Shown: positions 35,350 through 45,459, counted from the first letter of the stretch. The stretch is 64,000 bases of DNA from Rhodobacterales bacterium HKCCE2091 (GCA_015689685.1 WVSL01000018.1:1-64000); one strand, 5' to 3'. Numbers and translations are program-made. Notes: a model not told the origin generated them from the letters alone.

Positions 35350-36279
35350 CTATCGGACCGCGGACAAGGCCGTGGCGAGACGCGGCAGGATCAGCGGCGT
35401 CAGGTACATCGGCACCTGGTAGCAGCCGATCACCAGCAGGAGCGGGGCGACGGCGGGCTCGGGCAGGGCGCCGAGGAACAGGGCGACGTTGCGGTTGGCC
35501 ACCACCACCGCGAGCGGAAGCGCCTCCTGCCGGCCGGGCCGGACCTCGAGGGTCGCGGCCTGGAGCGCGACGACGAGCAGGGTGACGGCGGCGAGCGTCA
35601 GCAAGAGCGCGGCGGGATCGCTGCGGAGCGCCCTGGCGGCGCCGGCCATGATGCCGACCACGACGACGCCGAGCAGGACGGCCGCGGTCGCGTCGATGGC
35701 GGTGCGCGCCGCCGCCGTGTCCTTCACCGCGCCGGTCGCGCGGGCGAGCGCGGCGAGCCCGCCCGCGGCGGCGACGATGGCCAGGAGGCGCAGGGCCGCG
35801 GCGGCGACATTCGCCGTGCCGCCGAAGACCCCGGCCAGCGCGAAGACCGGCAGAACGGTCAGCGGCAGGAGCGCGGTGCCGATGACGGTGGAAACGAGCG
35901 CGGGCGCGGGGTCGCCGCCCGCCATCGCGGCGATGTGTGCGGCCCCGGTGATCGGCGCCGCCGCGAGGATCAGGACGACGCCCTGGGCGAGCGGCCGGTC
36001 GGCGAGCCCCGACGCCGCGAACACCGCGAAGGCGGCGAGCGGAAGCGCGACCTGGAGCATCGCCGCAATGGCCGCGCCGCGCCCGAACCCGCGAAGGCCG
36101 ATGCGCCAGCCGCCCGGCCCGATCCGCAGCATGGCGAGGAACAGGAGCACGGCGACGAGCGTGCCAACGGCGGGGCGGACGGCCTCGGCCGCGGCGGGCG
36201 AGCCGACCCCGACGAGCAGCCCCGCGACGAGGCACCAGCGCCCCCGCGCCGCCAGCGCGGCGGCAAGGCGCGGGATCAC
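35350..36279 (-). CDS. Bile acid:sodium symporter (BASS)-like membrane transporter
   Basis: 309-residue, very Ala/Leu-rich protein with about nine to ten membrane helices. LFLAMLRIG, APITGAAHIAAMAGGDPAPALVSTVIGTALLPLTVLPVF and VVVANRNVALFLGALP resemble the crossover helices of the SBF/BASS family. It presumably carries an organic anion. The start overlaps the MarR-like regulator's stop by 4 bp, tying it to the TRAP operon upstream. The family call rests on pattern only. Confidence 0.6.
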   Translation of the reverse strand: MIPRLAAALAARGRWCLVAGLLVGVGSPAAAEAVRPAVGTLVAVLLFLAMLRIGPGGWRIGLRGFGRGAAIAAMLQVALPLAAFAVFAASGLADRPLAQGVVLILAAAPITGAAHIAAMAGGDPAPALVSTVIGTALLPLTVLPVFALAGVFGGTANVAAAALRLLAIVAAAGGLAALARATGAVKDTAAARTAIDATAAVLLGVVVVGIMAGAARALRSDPAALLLTLAAVTLLVVALQAATLEVRPGRQEALPLAVVVANRNVALFLGALPEPAVAPLLLVIGCYQVPMYLTPLILPRLATALSAVR

Positions 36280-36809
36280 AGCGCCGCCGCGGCCCGCGCG
36301 GCCTGATCGTAGCTGCCGGACATCGCCCGGAGCAGGGAGGCCACGCGGCTGATGTCCTTCGGGTCGTGCCCGAGCTGGCGGGCCGCGCGCACCAGCAGCG
36401 CCTCGCGCACCTCGCGGTAGCGGGTGCAGAGCTTCGCGCCCTCGTCGGTGATCTCGACCGTCTTTTCCTTGCCCTTGCGCCCGGCCTTCAGAAGCCCCGC
36501 CTGGGTCAGCTTGCGGATCGCGTAATTGGCGAGGTGGGTATCCTCGATGTTCAGGATCAGGCAGACCTCGGCCAGCGTCTTGGGCCGGCCGCGGTGGTGG
36601 ACGAGGTGCAGGATCAGCACCTCCAGCGGGGCCATCGCCGGACCGCCCGCCGCGGTCATGCAGCGCACCATCCAGCGCTGGTAGGCGTTGTTGATCATGG
36701 TGACGGCGAATTCGAGCTCCGACAGCGCGGGCAGCGCGCTTTCGGCCAGGTGCGCCGAGGAGACGACGGGCCCGATATCGGGCAGGGGCGGGCGCGGCGT
36801 GTCGGTCAT
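36276..36809 (-). CDS. MarR-like winged-helix regulator
   Basis: 177 residues. The winged helix runs through APLEVLILHLVHHRGRPKTLAEVCLILNIEDTHLANYAIRKLTQAGLLKAGRKGKEKTVEITDEG, a MarR pattern. It overlaps the TRAP large permease stop and the BASS-like start by 4 bp each, so it is embedded in the TRAP operon. It probably controls that operon and the divergent oxoprolinase gene; a 24-bp palindrome at 39823-39846 is a candidate site. Confidence 0.8.
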   Translation of the reverse strand: MTDTPRPPLPDIGPVVSSAHLAESALPALSELEFAVTMINNAYQRWMVRCMTAAGGPAMAPLEVLILHLVHHRGRPKTLAEVCLILNIEDTHLANYAIRKLTQAGLLKAGRKGKEKTVEITDEGAKLCTRYREVREALLVRAARQLGHDPKDISRVASLLRAMSGSYDQAARAAAAL

Positions 36810-38110
36810 CGGGCGTTCATCGTCGAGGGCAGCCAGAGCGCGATGTCCGGGAACACGGTCAGCACGGCGGCGGCGAAGACGAGCAGCAGGAAGAAGGGCA
36901 GGGCGTAGCGCGCGACCGCGAACATGCCGCGCCCGGTGATCGATTGCAGGACGAAGAGGTTGAAGCCCACGGGCGGGGTGATCTGGCTCATCTCGACCAC
37001 GAGCACGAGGAAGACGCCGAACCAGATCGGGTCGATCCCGGCGGCCAGCACCATCGGCAGGATGATCGAGACGGTGAGGACGACGATGGAGATCCCGTCG
37101 AGGAAGAAGCCCATGACGACGAAGAACACGAGCAGCGCGGCCAGCAGCGCGTAGGGCGACAGGTCCTGCGCGCCGATCCAGGCCGCGAGGCTGCGCGGGA
37201 TGCCGGTATAGCCCATCGCGCCGGTCAGGAAGGCCGCGCCGACGAGGATGAAGGCGATCATGCAGGTGGTGATGGTGGCGCCCCTCAGGCTGTCCCACGC
37301 GCCCTTGCGGTCGATCCCGCCGGACAGGCCCGAGATCAGGAGCGCGCCGACGACGCCCACCACGGCGGCCTCGGTCGGGGAGGCGAGGCCCGCGTAGATC
37401 GACCCGATCACGGCCACGATCAGCAGGACCGTCGGCAGGAGCAGCATGGCCGCGCGGAGCTTTTCGCCAAGGCTCGATTTCGGCTCGGGCGGGGGCATCC
37501 GGTCGCGGTTCAGAAGGCTCCAGACCATCGTGTAGCCGCCGAAGAGCGCGGCGAGCAGCAGGCCCGGCAGGACACCGGCGAGGAACAGCCGCGCGATGGA
37601 CTGCTCGGTCGCCGCGCCGTAGACGATCAGGATGATCGAGGGCGGGATCAGGAAGCCGAAGGTGCCGGACCCGGCCAGCGTGCCGATGGCCATGCGGTCG
37701 TCGTAGCCGCGCTGGCGCAGTTCCGGCAGCGAGATGCGCCCCACGGTGGCCGTCGTCGCGGCGGAGGAGCCGGAAACGGCCGCGAAGAGCGCGCAGCCGA
37801 TGATGTTGACGTGCAGGAGACCGCCGGGAAGGCGGCGGGTGAACGGGGCGAGGCCGCGGAACATGTCCGACGACAGCCGGGATCGCGCGAGGATCTCGCC
37901 CATCCAGATGAACATCGGCAGCGCCGTCAGGTCCCAGATGTTGAGCGCCGCCCAGGCCTTGGTGGCGAACACCGCGCCGACCGGGGCGGGGGTGGCCAGC
38001 ACCATCGCGACGATGCCGACGGCGATCAGCGAGAAGCCGACCCAGAGCCCGAGCGCGAGGCAGGTGAAGAGCGTGGCGACGAGGATAAGCGAGAGCGGCA
38101 GGAGGTCCAT
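36806..38110 (-). CDS. dctM: TRAP transporter large permease (DctM)
   Basis: 434-residue membrane protein with about 12 segments. Family hallmarks: LPMFIWMGEILARS, GCALFAAVSGSSAATTATVGRI, LAGSGTFGFLIPPSIILIVYG, TPPVGFNLFVLQSI. It is the sodium-driven transport subunit of a TRAP system; the DctQ subunit gene ends 1 bp upstream. Its substrate is probably a small organic acid; the divergent oxoprolinase hints at 5-oxoproline or a hydantoin-like compound. Confidence 0.93.
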   Translation of the reverse strand: MDLLPLSLILVATLFTCLALGLWVGFSLIAVGIVAMVLATPAPVGAVFATKAWAALNIWDLTALPMFIWMGEILARSRLSSDMFRGLAPFTRRLPGGLLHVNIIGCALFAAVSGSSAATTATVGRISLPELRQRGYDDRMAIGTLAGSGTFGFLIPPSIILIVYGAATEQSIARLFLAGVLPGLLLAALFGGYTMVWSLLNRDRMPPPEPKSSLGEKLRAAMLLLPTVLLIVAVIGSIYAGLASPTEAAVVGVVGALLISGLSGGIDRKGAWDSLRGATITTCMIAFILVGAAFLTGAMGYTGIPRSLAAWIGAQDLSPYALLAALLVFFVVMGFFLDGISIVVLTVSIILPMVLAAGIDPIWFGVFLVLVVEMSQITPPVGFNLFVLQSITGRGMFAVARYALPFFLLLVFAAAVLTVFPDIALWLPSTMNAR

Positions 38111-38111
38111 C

Positions 38112-38672
38112 TCAGTGTCCCCCGTCCTCGATGGACCGTTCGGCCTCGGCCCGGATGAAGGCGGGGTCGGTGCCGCGGAGCGCGGCGGCGATCTCGTCGA
38201 GGATCGCGACGGCGAAGATCGCCAGGCCGAGCGTCATCGCGCCCTGCGGGATCCAGAGCGGGATCGCGATCATGCCGAAGGACTGGGAGTTGAACTGCCA
38301 GCTGTCGAGCGTCTGGAGCCAGGCATGCCAGGCCGCGAAGCAGGCGAGGCCGAAGGCGGCGAAGAGCACGAGGATCGTGACCCCGTGGGCCAGCGGCGCG
38401 GGCAGCGCCTTGCGCAGCATCGCGACGCGGACATGGCCCGCGGCGCGAAGCGTGGCGGGCAGGGCGAGGAAGGCGGCGGCGGCGAAGAGGAACCCGCCGA
38501 TCTCGGCGAGCGAAGGGATCGAGAACCCGACGGCGGACCCGCCGGCCCATGTCACCACCCGGTCGAACACGCGCCCGCCGATTTGGAGAAAGACGAGCAC
38601 GGCGATCAGCACGAGGGCGAGCGCGGATACGGCGAGGGCCGCGGAATAGATCCGGTCGAGCACGGCGCGCAT
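38112..38672 (-). CDS. dctQ: TRAP transporter small permease (DctQ)
   Basis: 186 residues with four membrane helices, the usual DctQ plan. The first helix (AALAVSALALVLIAVLVFLQ) and the LAEIGGFLFAAAAFLALPATLRAAGHVRV segment are characteristic. The start has ggggagac upstream. It pairs with DctM to form the membrane complex. A strong hairpin separates it from dctP. Confidence 0.88.
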   Translation of the reverse strand: MRAVLDRIYSAALAVSALALVLIAVLVFLQIGGRVFDRVVTWAGGSAVGFSIPSLAEIGGFLFAAAAFLALPATLRAAGHVRVAMLRKALPAPLAHGVTILVLFAAFGLACFAAWHAWLQTLDSWQFNSQSFGMIAIPLWIPQGAMTLGLAIFAVAILDEIAAALRGTDPAFIRAEAERSIEDGGH

Positions 38673-38700
38673 GGTGTCTCCCCCTGGGCCTGGGACGGGA

Positions 38701-38726
38701 ACCGGGGGCGCGGTCGCGCCCCCGGT
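38701..38726 (-). terminator. Hairpin between dctP and dctQ
   Basis: Perfect inverted repeat ACCGGGGGCGCG / CGCGCCCCCGGT (12-bp arms, 2-nt centre), 11 bp after the dctP stop. No T-run. It likely causes partial termination or protects the dctP transcript, giving more binding protein than permease. Confidence 0.6.
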
Positions 38727-38737
38727 CGCGGGCCGGA

Positions 38738-39715
38738 TCAGTCGGCCTCGTAGGCTTCGAGGATGGCGGCGCCGGCATCGCCCGCGCGGCCGAGCCATTC
38801 CTCGGCCATGACGGCCCCGGCCTCGGCCAGTGCCGCGGACAGGGCCTCGGACGGCTTGGTCACGGTCATGCCGTTCTCGGTCAGCGCCGCGATCTGGGTC
38901 TCGGTCTCGGCCTCGGACATTTCCCAGCCGCGGGCCTCGGCGGCAGCGGCGGCCTCCATAACGGCGGCCTGCTGGTCTTCGGTCAGGGCTTCGAACGCCT
39001 CGGTGTTCACGAACACCACGTTCTTCGGCAGCCAAGCCTGCACGTCGACGTAGACGGAGGTGTAGTCCCAGGCCTGCGACGACACGCCGGTCGAGGGCGA
39101 GGTCATCATCGCGGAGACGCGGCCGGTGGCGAAGGCGGTCGGGATGTCACCGGCTTCCACCTGCGTCGGGATCATGCCGAGCAGGGTGGCGAGCTGTTCC
39201 GTCGCGGTGTTGTAGGCGCGGAAGCTGACGCCCTGGAGCGCGGCGGGGTCGGTGACCTCCTCGGTCAGGTAGAGCGACTGGCCCGGCCACGGCACGGCGT
39301 AGAGCAGGGTCAGCCCCTGTTCGGCCAGAAGCTCCTCGACCGCCGGGCGGGAGGCTTCCCAGAGCGCGCCGGCATCGGCGTAGCTGTCGGCAAGGAAGGG
39401 GATCGAGTCGACCTCGAAGACCGGGTTCTCGTTCGACAGGCGCGACAGCAGGATTTCCCCGATCGGGGCGAGGCCGCGGCGCACCGCGTCCTTGATCTCG
39501 GCGTGGCCGAACAGCGACCCGGCGGAATGGACCGTGATGTCGAGCTCGCCGCCGGTGGCCTCGCGCACGTCGTCGGCGAACTGGATGATGTTCTGGGTGT
39601 GGAACACGGTGTCGCCGTAGGGCGTCGGCATGTCCCAGGCGGTCTGGGCGGCGGCCGGCAGCGCCGCGGCGCCGAGGATCGCCGCGAGACCGAGGCTGCG
39701 GATCGAAAGGGTCAT
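38738..39715 (-). CDS. dctP: TRAP transporter substrate-binding protein (DctP)
   Basis: 325-residue periplasmic protein. The Sec signal peptide (MTLSIRSLGLAAILGAAALP, cleaved near AAA-Q) is followed by the DctP fold: DMPTPYGDTVFHTQNIIQFADDV, LSRLSNENPVFEVDSIPFLADS, VSFRAYNTATEQLATLLGMIPTQVEAGDIPTAFATG. The start has GGGAG at about 8 bp. It is the first gene of the leftward TRAP operon and delivers its ligand to DctQM. Confidence 0.9.
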   Translation of the reverse strand: MTLSIRSLGLAAILGAAALPAAAQTAWDMPTPYGDTVFHTQNIIQFADDVREATGGELDITVHSAGSLFGHAEIKDAVRRGLAPIGEILLSRLSNENPVFEVDSIPFLADSYADAGALWEASRPAVEELLAEQGLTLLYAVPWPGQSLYLTEEVTDPAALQGVSFRAYNTATEQLATLLGMIPTQVEAGDIPTAFATGRVSAMMTSPSTGVSSQAWDYTSVYVDVQAWLPKNVVFVNTEAFEALTEDQQAAVMEAAAAAEARGWEMSEAETETQIAALTENGMTVTKPSEALSAALAEAGAVMAEEWLGRAGDAGAAILEAYEAD

Positions 39716-39822
39716 CGGAAAAACTCCCATGCTGGTGGCGTGCCATGCGCCGTCGTGGCGCCGGTCGGTCGTGTCGTCCGGGCTCTGACCGGCCCGGTGC
39801 AATTCGGAGCTTGATCAGTCGT

Positions 39823-39846
39823 TGGCAATTTGTCAACAAAATGCCA
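39823..39846. promoter_or_regulatory. 24-bp palindrome between dctP and the oxoprolinase gene
   Basis: Imperfect palindrome with outer arms TGGCA / TGCCA and inner TTTGT / ACAAA; 10 of 12 base pairs match. It lies in the divergent control region, about 80 bp from the 5-oxoprolinase start and 107 bp from dctP. Candidate site for the operon's MarR-like regulator. Confidence 0.5.
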
Positions 39847-39925
39847 TTGAAGCGCGGGGCGCGGCGGGCCGCGATCCCGCCACATGCCCGCAAATCGGGC
39901 AAAGACCAGCCTCGGGGAGACCAGG

Positions 39926-42900
39926 ATGACCGATACGACGACGACCGGGCGGTGGGATTTCTGGGTCGACCGCGGCGGCACCTTCACCGACGTCGTCGGC
40001 CGCGCGCCCGATGGCAGCCTGCATCCGCTGAAGCTCCTGTCGGAGAACCCCGAGGCCTACGAGGATGCCGCGATCGAGGGCATCCGCCGCCTGCTGGACG
40101 GGGAGATCGACCCGGCGCGGATCGGTACCGTCAAGATGGGCACCACCGTCGCGACCAACGCGCTCCTGGAGCGCAAGGGCGACCGCACGCTACTCGTCAT
40201 CACCGAGGGCTTCCGCGACGCGCTTCGGATCGCCTACCAGGCCCGGCCCGACATCTTCGCCAAGGAGATCCTGCTGCCCGAACAGCTCTACGATCGGGTC
40301 ATCGAGGTGCCGGAACGCCTGCGCGCGGACGGCGCGGTGGAGCGCGCGCTCGACGCCGGGAGCTTGCGCCCGGCGCTGGAGGCCGCGCGCGCGGACGGGA
40401 TCGACGCGGTCGCGGTGGTGCTGATGCACGCCTGGAAGAACCCCGCCCACGAGGCCGAGGTCGCGGCGCTGGTGCGCGAGACCGGGTTCGGCCAGGTCTC
40501 GGTCAGCCACGAGGTCAGCCCGCTGGTCAAGCTCGTGGGCCGGGGCGATACCACGGTGGTCGACGCCTACCTGTCGCCGATTCTGCGCCGCTACGTCGCC
40601 CGGGTCGCGGGCGTGCTCGGCGCGACGCCGGCGGGCGAGGCCGGGCCGACGCTGCAATTCATGATGTCGTCCGGGGGCATGACGGCGGCCGAGGCCTTCC
40701 AGGGCAAGGACGCGATCCTGTCGGGCCCCGCAGGCGGCGTCGTCGGCATGGTGGAAACCGCCGTGGACGCAGGCTTCAACAGGGTGATCGGCTTCGACAT
40801 GGGCGGCACCTCGACCGACGTGGCGCATTATGCGGGCGACTACGAACGCGCCTTCGACACCGAGGTCGCGGGCGTCCGCATCCGCGCGCCGATGATGCGG
40901 ATCCACACGGTCGCGGCGGGGGGCGGGTCGATCCTGCACGCCGATCCCGGCCGGTTCCGGGTCGGGCCGGACAGCGCCGGCGCCAATCCCGGCCCCGCCT
41001 GCTACCGCCGCGGCGGGCCGCTGACGGTGACCGATGCCAACGTCATGCTCGGCAAGCTGCGCCCCGAGTTCTTCCCCCGCGTGTTCGGCCCCGACCAGGA
41101 CGCGGCGCTCGACGCCGACGCGGTGGCGGCGAAGTTCGCGGAGATCGCCGAGGAAGAGGGCCGCCCGGCGGAGGAGATCGCCGAGGGCTTCCTGACCATC
41201 GCGATCGAGAACATGGCCAACGCGATCAAGAAGATCAGCGTGCAGCGGGGCTACGACGTGACGAAGTACCTGCTGAACGCCTTCGGCGGCGCGGCGGGCC
41301 AGCACGCGTGCCTAGTGGCCGATGCTCTGGGAATGGAGGCGGTGCTGATCCATCCGCTGTCGGGCCTCCTGTCGGCCTACGGCATCGGTCGCGCCACCGT
41401 TTCCGCGAGCCGCCAGAAGGCGCTGGTGGAACCGCTCGGGCGCGAAAGCCTCGACGCCGTCGCGGCGCTGGTGGCGGACCTGTCCGCCGCGGTGCGCGCG
41501 GATCTCTCCGCGCAGGGCGTCGATCCCAACGCCGCCGCATTCGTCACCCGGCTGCAACTGCGCTACCAGGGCACCGACACCGCGCTGCCGGTCTCCTGGG
41601 ACGGCGACCCGGAGGCCGCGCGGGCGGCGTTCGAGGCCGCGCACAAGGCGCAGTTCGGCTTCGTGTCGCCGGGCAAGCCGGTGACGATCGAGGCGGTGGA
41701 GATCGAGATGACCGAGGCCGCGACGGATCGCGCCGCCACCCGCACCGCCGATGGCGCGGGCCGCGACGCGGCGTCGGACCGCACGGTGCCGGTCCATACC
41801 GGGGGCCGGCGGGTCGATGCCGCGGTGTTCCTGCGCGAGGCGCTGGCCCCCGGCGACCGGGTGCCGGGCCCCACGCTCATCATCGAGCCGAACCAGACCG
41901 TCGTCGTCGAACCGGGCTGGACCGCCGCGCTGACCGCGCGCGACGAGATCCTCGTGCGCCGCCACGAGCCGCTCGCCCGGACCAGCGCCGCCGGCACGAC
42001 AGAGGCCGACCCGATCCTGCTGGAGGTCTTCAACAACCTGTTCATGAACATCGCCGAGCAGATGGGCGTGGCGCTTCAGAACACCGCGCATTCGGTCAAC
42101 ATCAAGGAACGGCTGGATTTCTCCTGCGCCGTCTTCGACCGCGACGGCGCGCTGGTGGCCAACGCGCCGCACATGCCGGTTCACCTGGGTTCGATGGACC
42201 GGAGCGTTGAGACCGTGATCCGGCTGAACGCGGGGGCCATCCGGCCCGGCGACGTCTTCGCGCTGAACGCGCCTTACAACGGCGGCACGCACCTGCCCGA
42301 CATCACCGTGGTCTCGCCGGTCTTCGACGACGCCGGCGCGGAGATCCTGTTCTGGGTCGCCTCGCGCGGGCACCACGCCGATGTCGGCGGCACGGCGCCG
42401 GGGTCGATGACGCCGCTGGCGACGACCGTGGACGAGGAAGGGGTGCTGTTCGACAACTTCGTCATGGTCGAGGAGGGGACCTTCCGCGAGGAGGCGCTGC
42501 ATCATCTTCTGACCGACCACCCGTATCCCGCCCGCAACCCGGCCCAGAACATCGCCGACCTGAAGGCGCAGGTCGCCGCCAACGAACGCGGCGCGGCGGA
42601 GCTTCGGCGGATGGTGTCGGAGTTCGGGCTGGACACCGTGCAGGCCTACATGGGTCACGTCCAGGACAACGCGGCGGAGGAGGTCCGGCGCCTGCTCGGG
42701 CGGCTAGAGGATTGCAGCTACGAGTACCCGACCGATACCGGGCAGGTGATCCGGGTGAAGATCACCGTGGACCGCGACGCGCGCGAGGCGGTGGTGGATT
42801 TCACCGGCACCTCCGACGCGGCCGAGAACAACTTCAACGCGCCGGAGCCGGTGACGCGGGCGGCCGTGCTCTACTGTTTCCGCGTGATGGTGGAGGCTCC

Positions 42901-43549
42901 GATCCCGATGAACGCGGGGTGTTTGAGGCCGATCCGCATCGTTATCCCCGACGGATGCATGCTGAAGCCGTCCTATCCGCGCGCGGTGGTGGCCGGCAAC
43001 GTCGAGACCTCGCAGCACGTCACCAACGCGATCTTCGGCGCGCTCGGCGCGATCGCCAACAGCCAGGGGACGATGAACAACCTGACCTTCGGCAACGATA
43101 CCTACCAGTACTACGAGACAATCTGCTCGGGCTCGCCCGCGGGCGTGATGAACTCGGGCCGGGCCTTCGCCGGGACTTCGGGCGTGCATGTCCACATGAC
43201 CAACTCGCGCCTGACCGACCCCGAGGTGCTGGAAATGCGGTTCCCGGTGCTGCTGGAGCATTTCGGCCTGCGCGAAGGCTCGGGCGGGCAGGGGGCCTGT
43301 CCTGCGGGCGACGGGACGGAACGTCGGCTGCGGTTCCTCGAACGGATGGACTGCGCGATCCTGTCCTCGCACCGGGCGACGCCGCCGCGGGGCATCGCGG
43401 GCGGCGGCGACGGGCAGGTCGGGCGGACCGAGGTGCGGCGGTCGGACGGAACGGTGGAGGTGCTGCGCGCCTGTGACCAGACCGTGATCGAAGAGGGCGA
43501 GGCGGTGACGGTCGTCACGCCGACCGCGGGCGGCTACGGCGGGGCGTGA
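39926..43549 (+). CDS. 5-oxoprolinase / hydantoinase A-B fusion protein
   Basis: 1207 residues, the length of full 5-oxoprolinases with HyuA (about 1-690) and HyuB (about 700-1207) fused. HyuA part: [45 protein letters not shown]. HyuB part: [52 protein letters not shown]. These enzymes use ATP to open the ring of 5-oxoproline or hydantoins. It is divergent from a TRAP importer, its likely source of substrate. Ribosome site cggggaga. A hairpin covers the stop codon. Confidence 0.87.
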   Translation: MTDTTTTGRWDFWVDRGGTFTDVVGRAPDGSLHPLKLLSENPEAYEDAAIEGIRRLLDGEIDPARIGTVKMGTTVATNALLERKGDRTLLVITEGFRDALRIAYQARPDIFAKEILLPEQLYDRVIEVPERLRADGAVERALDAGSLRPALEAARADGIDAVAVVLMHAWKNPAHEAEVAALVRETGFGQVSVSHEVSPLVKLVGRGDTTVVDAYLSPILRRYVARVAGVLGATPAGEAGPTLQFMMSSGGMTAAEAFQGKDAILSGPAGGVVGMVETAVDAGFNRVIGFDMGGTSTDVAHYAGDYERAFDTEVAGVRIRAPMMRIHTVAAGGGSILHADPGRFRVGPDSAGANPGPACYRRGGPLTVTDANVMLGKLRPEFFPRVFGPDQDAALDADAVAAKFAEIAEEEGRPAEEIAEGFLTIAIENMANAIKKISVQRGYDVTKYLLNAFGGAAGQHACLVADALGMEAVLIHPLSGLLSAYGIGRATVSASRQKALVEPLGRESLDAVAALVADLSAAVRADLSAQGVDPNAAAFVTRLQLRYQGTDTALPVSWDGDPEAARAAFEAAHKAQFGFVSPGKPVTIEAVEIEMTEAATDRAATRTADGAGRDAASDRTVPVHTGGRRVDAAVFLREALAPGDRVPGPTLIIEPNQTVVVEPGWTAALTARDEILVRRHEPLARTSAAGTTEADPILLEVFNNLFMNIAEQMGVALQNTAHSVNIKERLDFSCAVFDRDGALVANAPHMPVHLGSMDRSVETVIRLNAGAIRPGDVFALNAPYNGGTHLPDITVVSPVFDDAGAEILFWVASRGHHADVGGTAPGSMTPLATTVDEEGVLFDNFVMVEEGTFREEALHHLLTDHPYPARNPAQNIADLKAQVAANERGAAELRRMVSEFGLDTVQAYMGHVQDNAAEEVRRLLGRLEDCSYEYPTDTGQVIRVKITVDRDAREAVVDFTGTSDAAENNFNAPEPVTRAAVLYCFRVMVEAPIPMNAGCLRPIRIVIPDGCMLKPSYPRAVVAGNVETSQHVTNAIFGALGAIANSQGTMNNLTFGNDTYQYYETICSGSPAGVMNSGRAFAGTSGVHVHMTNSRLTDPEVLEMRFPVLLEHFGLREGSGGQGACPAGDGTERRLRFLERMDCAILSSHRATPPRGIAGGGDGQVGRTEVRRSDGTVEVLRACDQTVIEEGEAVTVVTPTAGGYGGA

Positions 43550-43559
43550 CGCCCCGCCG
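43537..43559. terminator. Hairpin spanning the oxoprolinase stop codon
   Basis: Ten-bp arms (CGGCGGGGCG / CGCCCCGCCG) around a 3-nt centre that is the TGA stop. The convergent reductase gene ends at 43568. It probably serves as a bidirectional terminator, although there is no T-run. Confidence 0.4.
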
Positions 43560-43567
43560 CCCGCGCG

Positions 43568-44554
43568 TCACGCCGCTTTCCGGGCCATCGCGGCCGTGCG
43601 GTCGAGCAGCGCCTGAATATGCTCGGGCGCGTTCGGCCTGATCCGGAGCGGGTTCAGCGCCTTGATCGAGTAGTAGCCCGCGATGATGTGGTCCATGTCC
43701 ACCGTTTCGCGCACGCCGGGCAGGGCCAGCATCCGCTCCAGGTAGGCCGACAGGCGCGGGTAATCGGCGATCCGCTTGCGGTTGGTCTTGAAGATGCCGT
43801 GGTAGGCGGCGTCGAACCGGACAAGGGTGACGAAGGTGCGGATGTCGGTCTCGGTCAGCCGGTCGCCGAAGAGGTAGTCGCCGGTCAGCCGCGCCTCCAG
43901 CGTGTCGAGCATGGCAAAGACGCCCTCCACCGCCTCGTCGTAGGCCTCCTGCGAGCTTGCGAACCCGGCCTTGTAGACCCCGTTGTTGAGCCGGTCGTAG
44001 ATCTCGGCGTTGAGCGCGTCGATCTCCGCTTCCAGGTCCGGCGGGCAGAGCCGCGGGCCGGTCGCGCCGATCCCGTCGAAGGCGGTGTCGAACATGCGCA
44101 GGATGTCGGCGCTTTCGTTGTTCACCATCACGTTCTGCTTCATGTCCCAGAGCACCGGAACCGTCGCACGGCCGGTGAAATGCGGGTCGGCGCGGGTGTA
44201 GATCTCGTGCATGTAGCCCGCGCCGAACAGCGGATCCGCGTCCGCACCCTCGGCCCCGCCGAAGCGCCAGCCCTGGTCGGTCAGGACCGGGTTCACCACG
44301 GTCACCGGGATCATGTCCTCAAGCCCCTTGAGGCTCCGGGCGATCAGCGTGCGCGAGGCCCAGGGGCAGATCAGCGCGGCGTAGAGCCGGTAGCGCCCGG
44401 CCTCGGCCTCGAACCCGCCGTCGCCGGTGGGGCCGGGGCGGCCATCGGGGGTGATCCAGTTGCGGAAGCTCGACACCTGCCGCACGAAGCGGCCCTTCTC
44501 GTCGGCCTTCTGCACCGGCTGCCAGTTCTCGACCCATTTGCCGTCTACGAGCAT
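43568..44554 (-). CDS. Glutathionyl-hydroquinone reductase (Xi-class GST, YqjG/PcpF-like)
   Basis: 328-residue Xi-class glutathione transferase-like enzyme. The catalytic motif is C63-P-W-A in LYAALICPWASRTLIARSLKGL; WITPDG, NNESADILRMFD and RFDAAYHGIFKTN are typical. It reduces glutathionyl-hydroquinones, releasing the hydroquinone. It is in line with a DOPA dioxygenase-like gene and DoxX, a set suited to handling reactive quinones. Confidence 0.9.
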   Translation of the reverse strand: MLVDGKWVENWQPVQKADEKGRFVRQVSSFRNWITPDGRPGPTGDGGFEAEAGRYRLYAALICPWASRTLIARSLKGLEDMIPVTVVNPVLTDQGWRFGGAEGADADPLFGAGYMHEIYTRADPHFTGRATVPVLWDMKQNVMVNNESADILRMFDTAFDGIGATGPRLCPPDLEAEIDALNAEIYDRLNNGVYKAGFASSQEAYDEAVEGVFAMLDTLEARLTGDYLFGDRLTETDIRTFVTLVRFDAAYHGIFKTNRKRIADYPRLSAYLERMLALPGVRETVDMDHIIAGYYSIKALNPLRIRPNAPEHIQALLDRTAAMARKAA

Positions 44555-44566
44555 GTCCGTTCCTCC

Positions 44567-45394
44567 TCAGGCCGCGTCGTGGAACACGAAGGACCGCATC
44601 GAGACCGAGCCGAGGTCGATCGCGTCCGTCATGAAGGTCAGCTCGTCGCGGTCGTCGGACGCCCCGGCGATGGTCAGCGCGGGCAGGTAGTGGTCGACCG
44701 TCGGATGGGCCATGCGCAGGAGCGTGCCGAGCCCGTCGCTGTCGGCCAGCGCGGCGAAGTCGCGGTCGGTGAGCCGGTCGGCGAACAGCGTGTCGAAGGC
44801 CAGCGCGAAATCCTGCGGCCGGCCGCCGGGGCGCATCGCGCGCAGGTTGTGGACCACGTTGCCGGAGCCGAGGATCAGCACGCCGCGATCGCGAAGCTGC
44901 GACAGGGTGCGCCCGATCTCGAGCTGGTAGTCGAGCCCGCGGGTCATGTCGATGGAGACCTGGAACACCGGCACGTCGGCACCGGGATAGAGGAACTTCA
45001 GCACCGCCCAGGCGCCGTGATCGAGGCCCCAGGTGTCGTCCTCCGCGCCGTGGTGGCTGGCGAGCAGCGTCGCCACTTCGCGGGCCAGCGCCGGGTCGCC
45101 GGGGGCGGGGTAGGTTTCGCGGTAGAGCGCCTCGGGGAAGCCGTAGAAGTCATGGATCGTCTTCGGCATGGCCGACACGTCGACGAGCGTTGTGCCGCGG
45201 GTCATCCAGTGCGCGGAGACCACCAGGATCGCCGCGGGGCGCGGCAGCGTCTGGCCTAGCGCGGTCCAGGCGCGGCTGTATTCGGTATCCTCGATCGCGT
45301 TCATCGGGCTGCCGTGGCCGAGGAACACGAGCGGCATCCGGTCGGTCGGCGCGAGGCTGTCGCGGAGCCGGGCAAGGGCCTGTGCGGTCGACAT
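44567..45394 (-). CDS. ygiD: 4,5-DOPA dioxygenase extradiol (YgiD-like)
   Basis: 275-residue class III extradiol ring-cleavage dioxygenase family protein. Zn/Fe-binding histidines sit in FLGHGSPMNAI, VVSAHWMTRG, ILGSGNVVHNL and the C-terminal FHDAA region. The start (MSTAQALARL) follows aaggagaga. It can cleave catechol-type rings such as DOPA; the natural substrate here is unknown. It lies 12 bp upstream of the hydroquinone reductase gene. Confidence 0.88.
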   Translation of the reverse strand: MSTAQALARLRDSLAPTDRMPLVFLGHGSPMNAIEDTEYSRAWTALGQTLPRPAAILVVSAHWMTRGTTLVDVSAMPKTIHDFYGFPEALYRETYPAPGDPALAREVATLLASHHGAEDDTWGLDHGAWAVLKFLYPGADVPVFQVSIDMTRGLDYQLEIGRTLSQLRDRGVLILGSGNVVHNLRAMRPGGRPQDFALAFDTLFADRLTDRDFAALADSDGLGTLLRMAHPTVDHYLPALTIAGASDDRDELTFMTDAIDLGSVSMRSFVFHDAA

Positions 45395-45417
45395 CGGGTC
45401 TCTCCTTGGATCAGGTT

Positions 45418-45441
45418 CGGGGCGGCGCCCGGGCCGCCCCG
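45418..45441 (-). terminator. Intercistronic hairpin between doxX and ygiD
   Basis: Nine-bp arms CGGGGCGGC / GCCGCCCCG with a 6-nt loop, 18 bp after the doxX stop. No T-run, so partial attenuation or mRNA-end protection is more likely than full termination. Confidence 0.35.
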
Positions 45442-45459
45442 CGTCGGTTTCGCGGGCGT

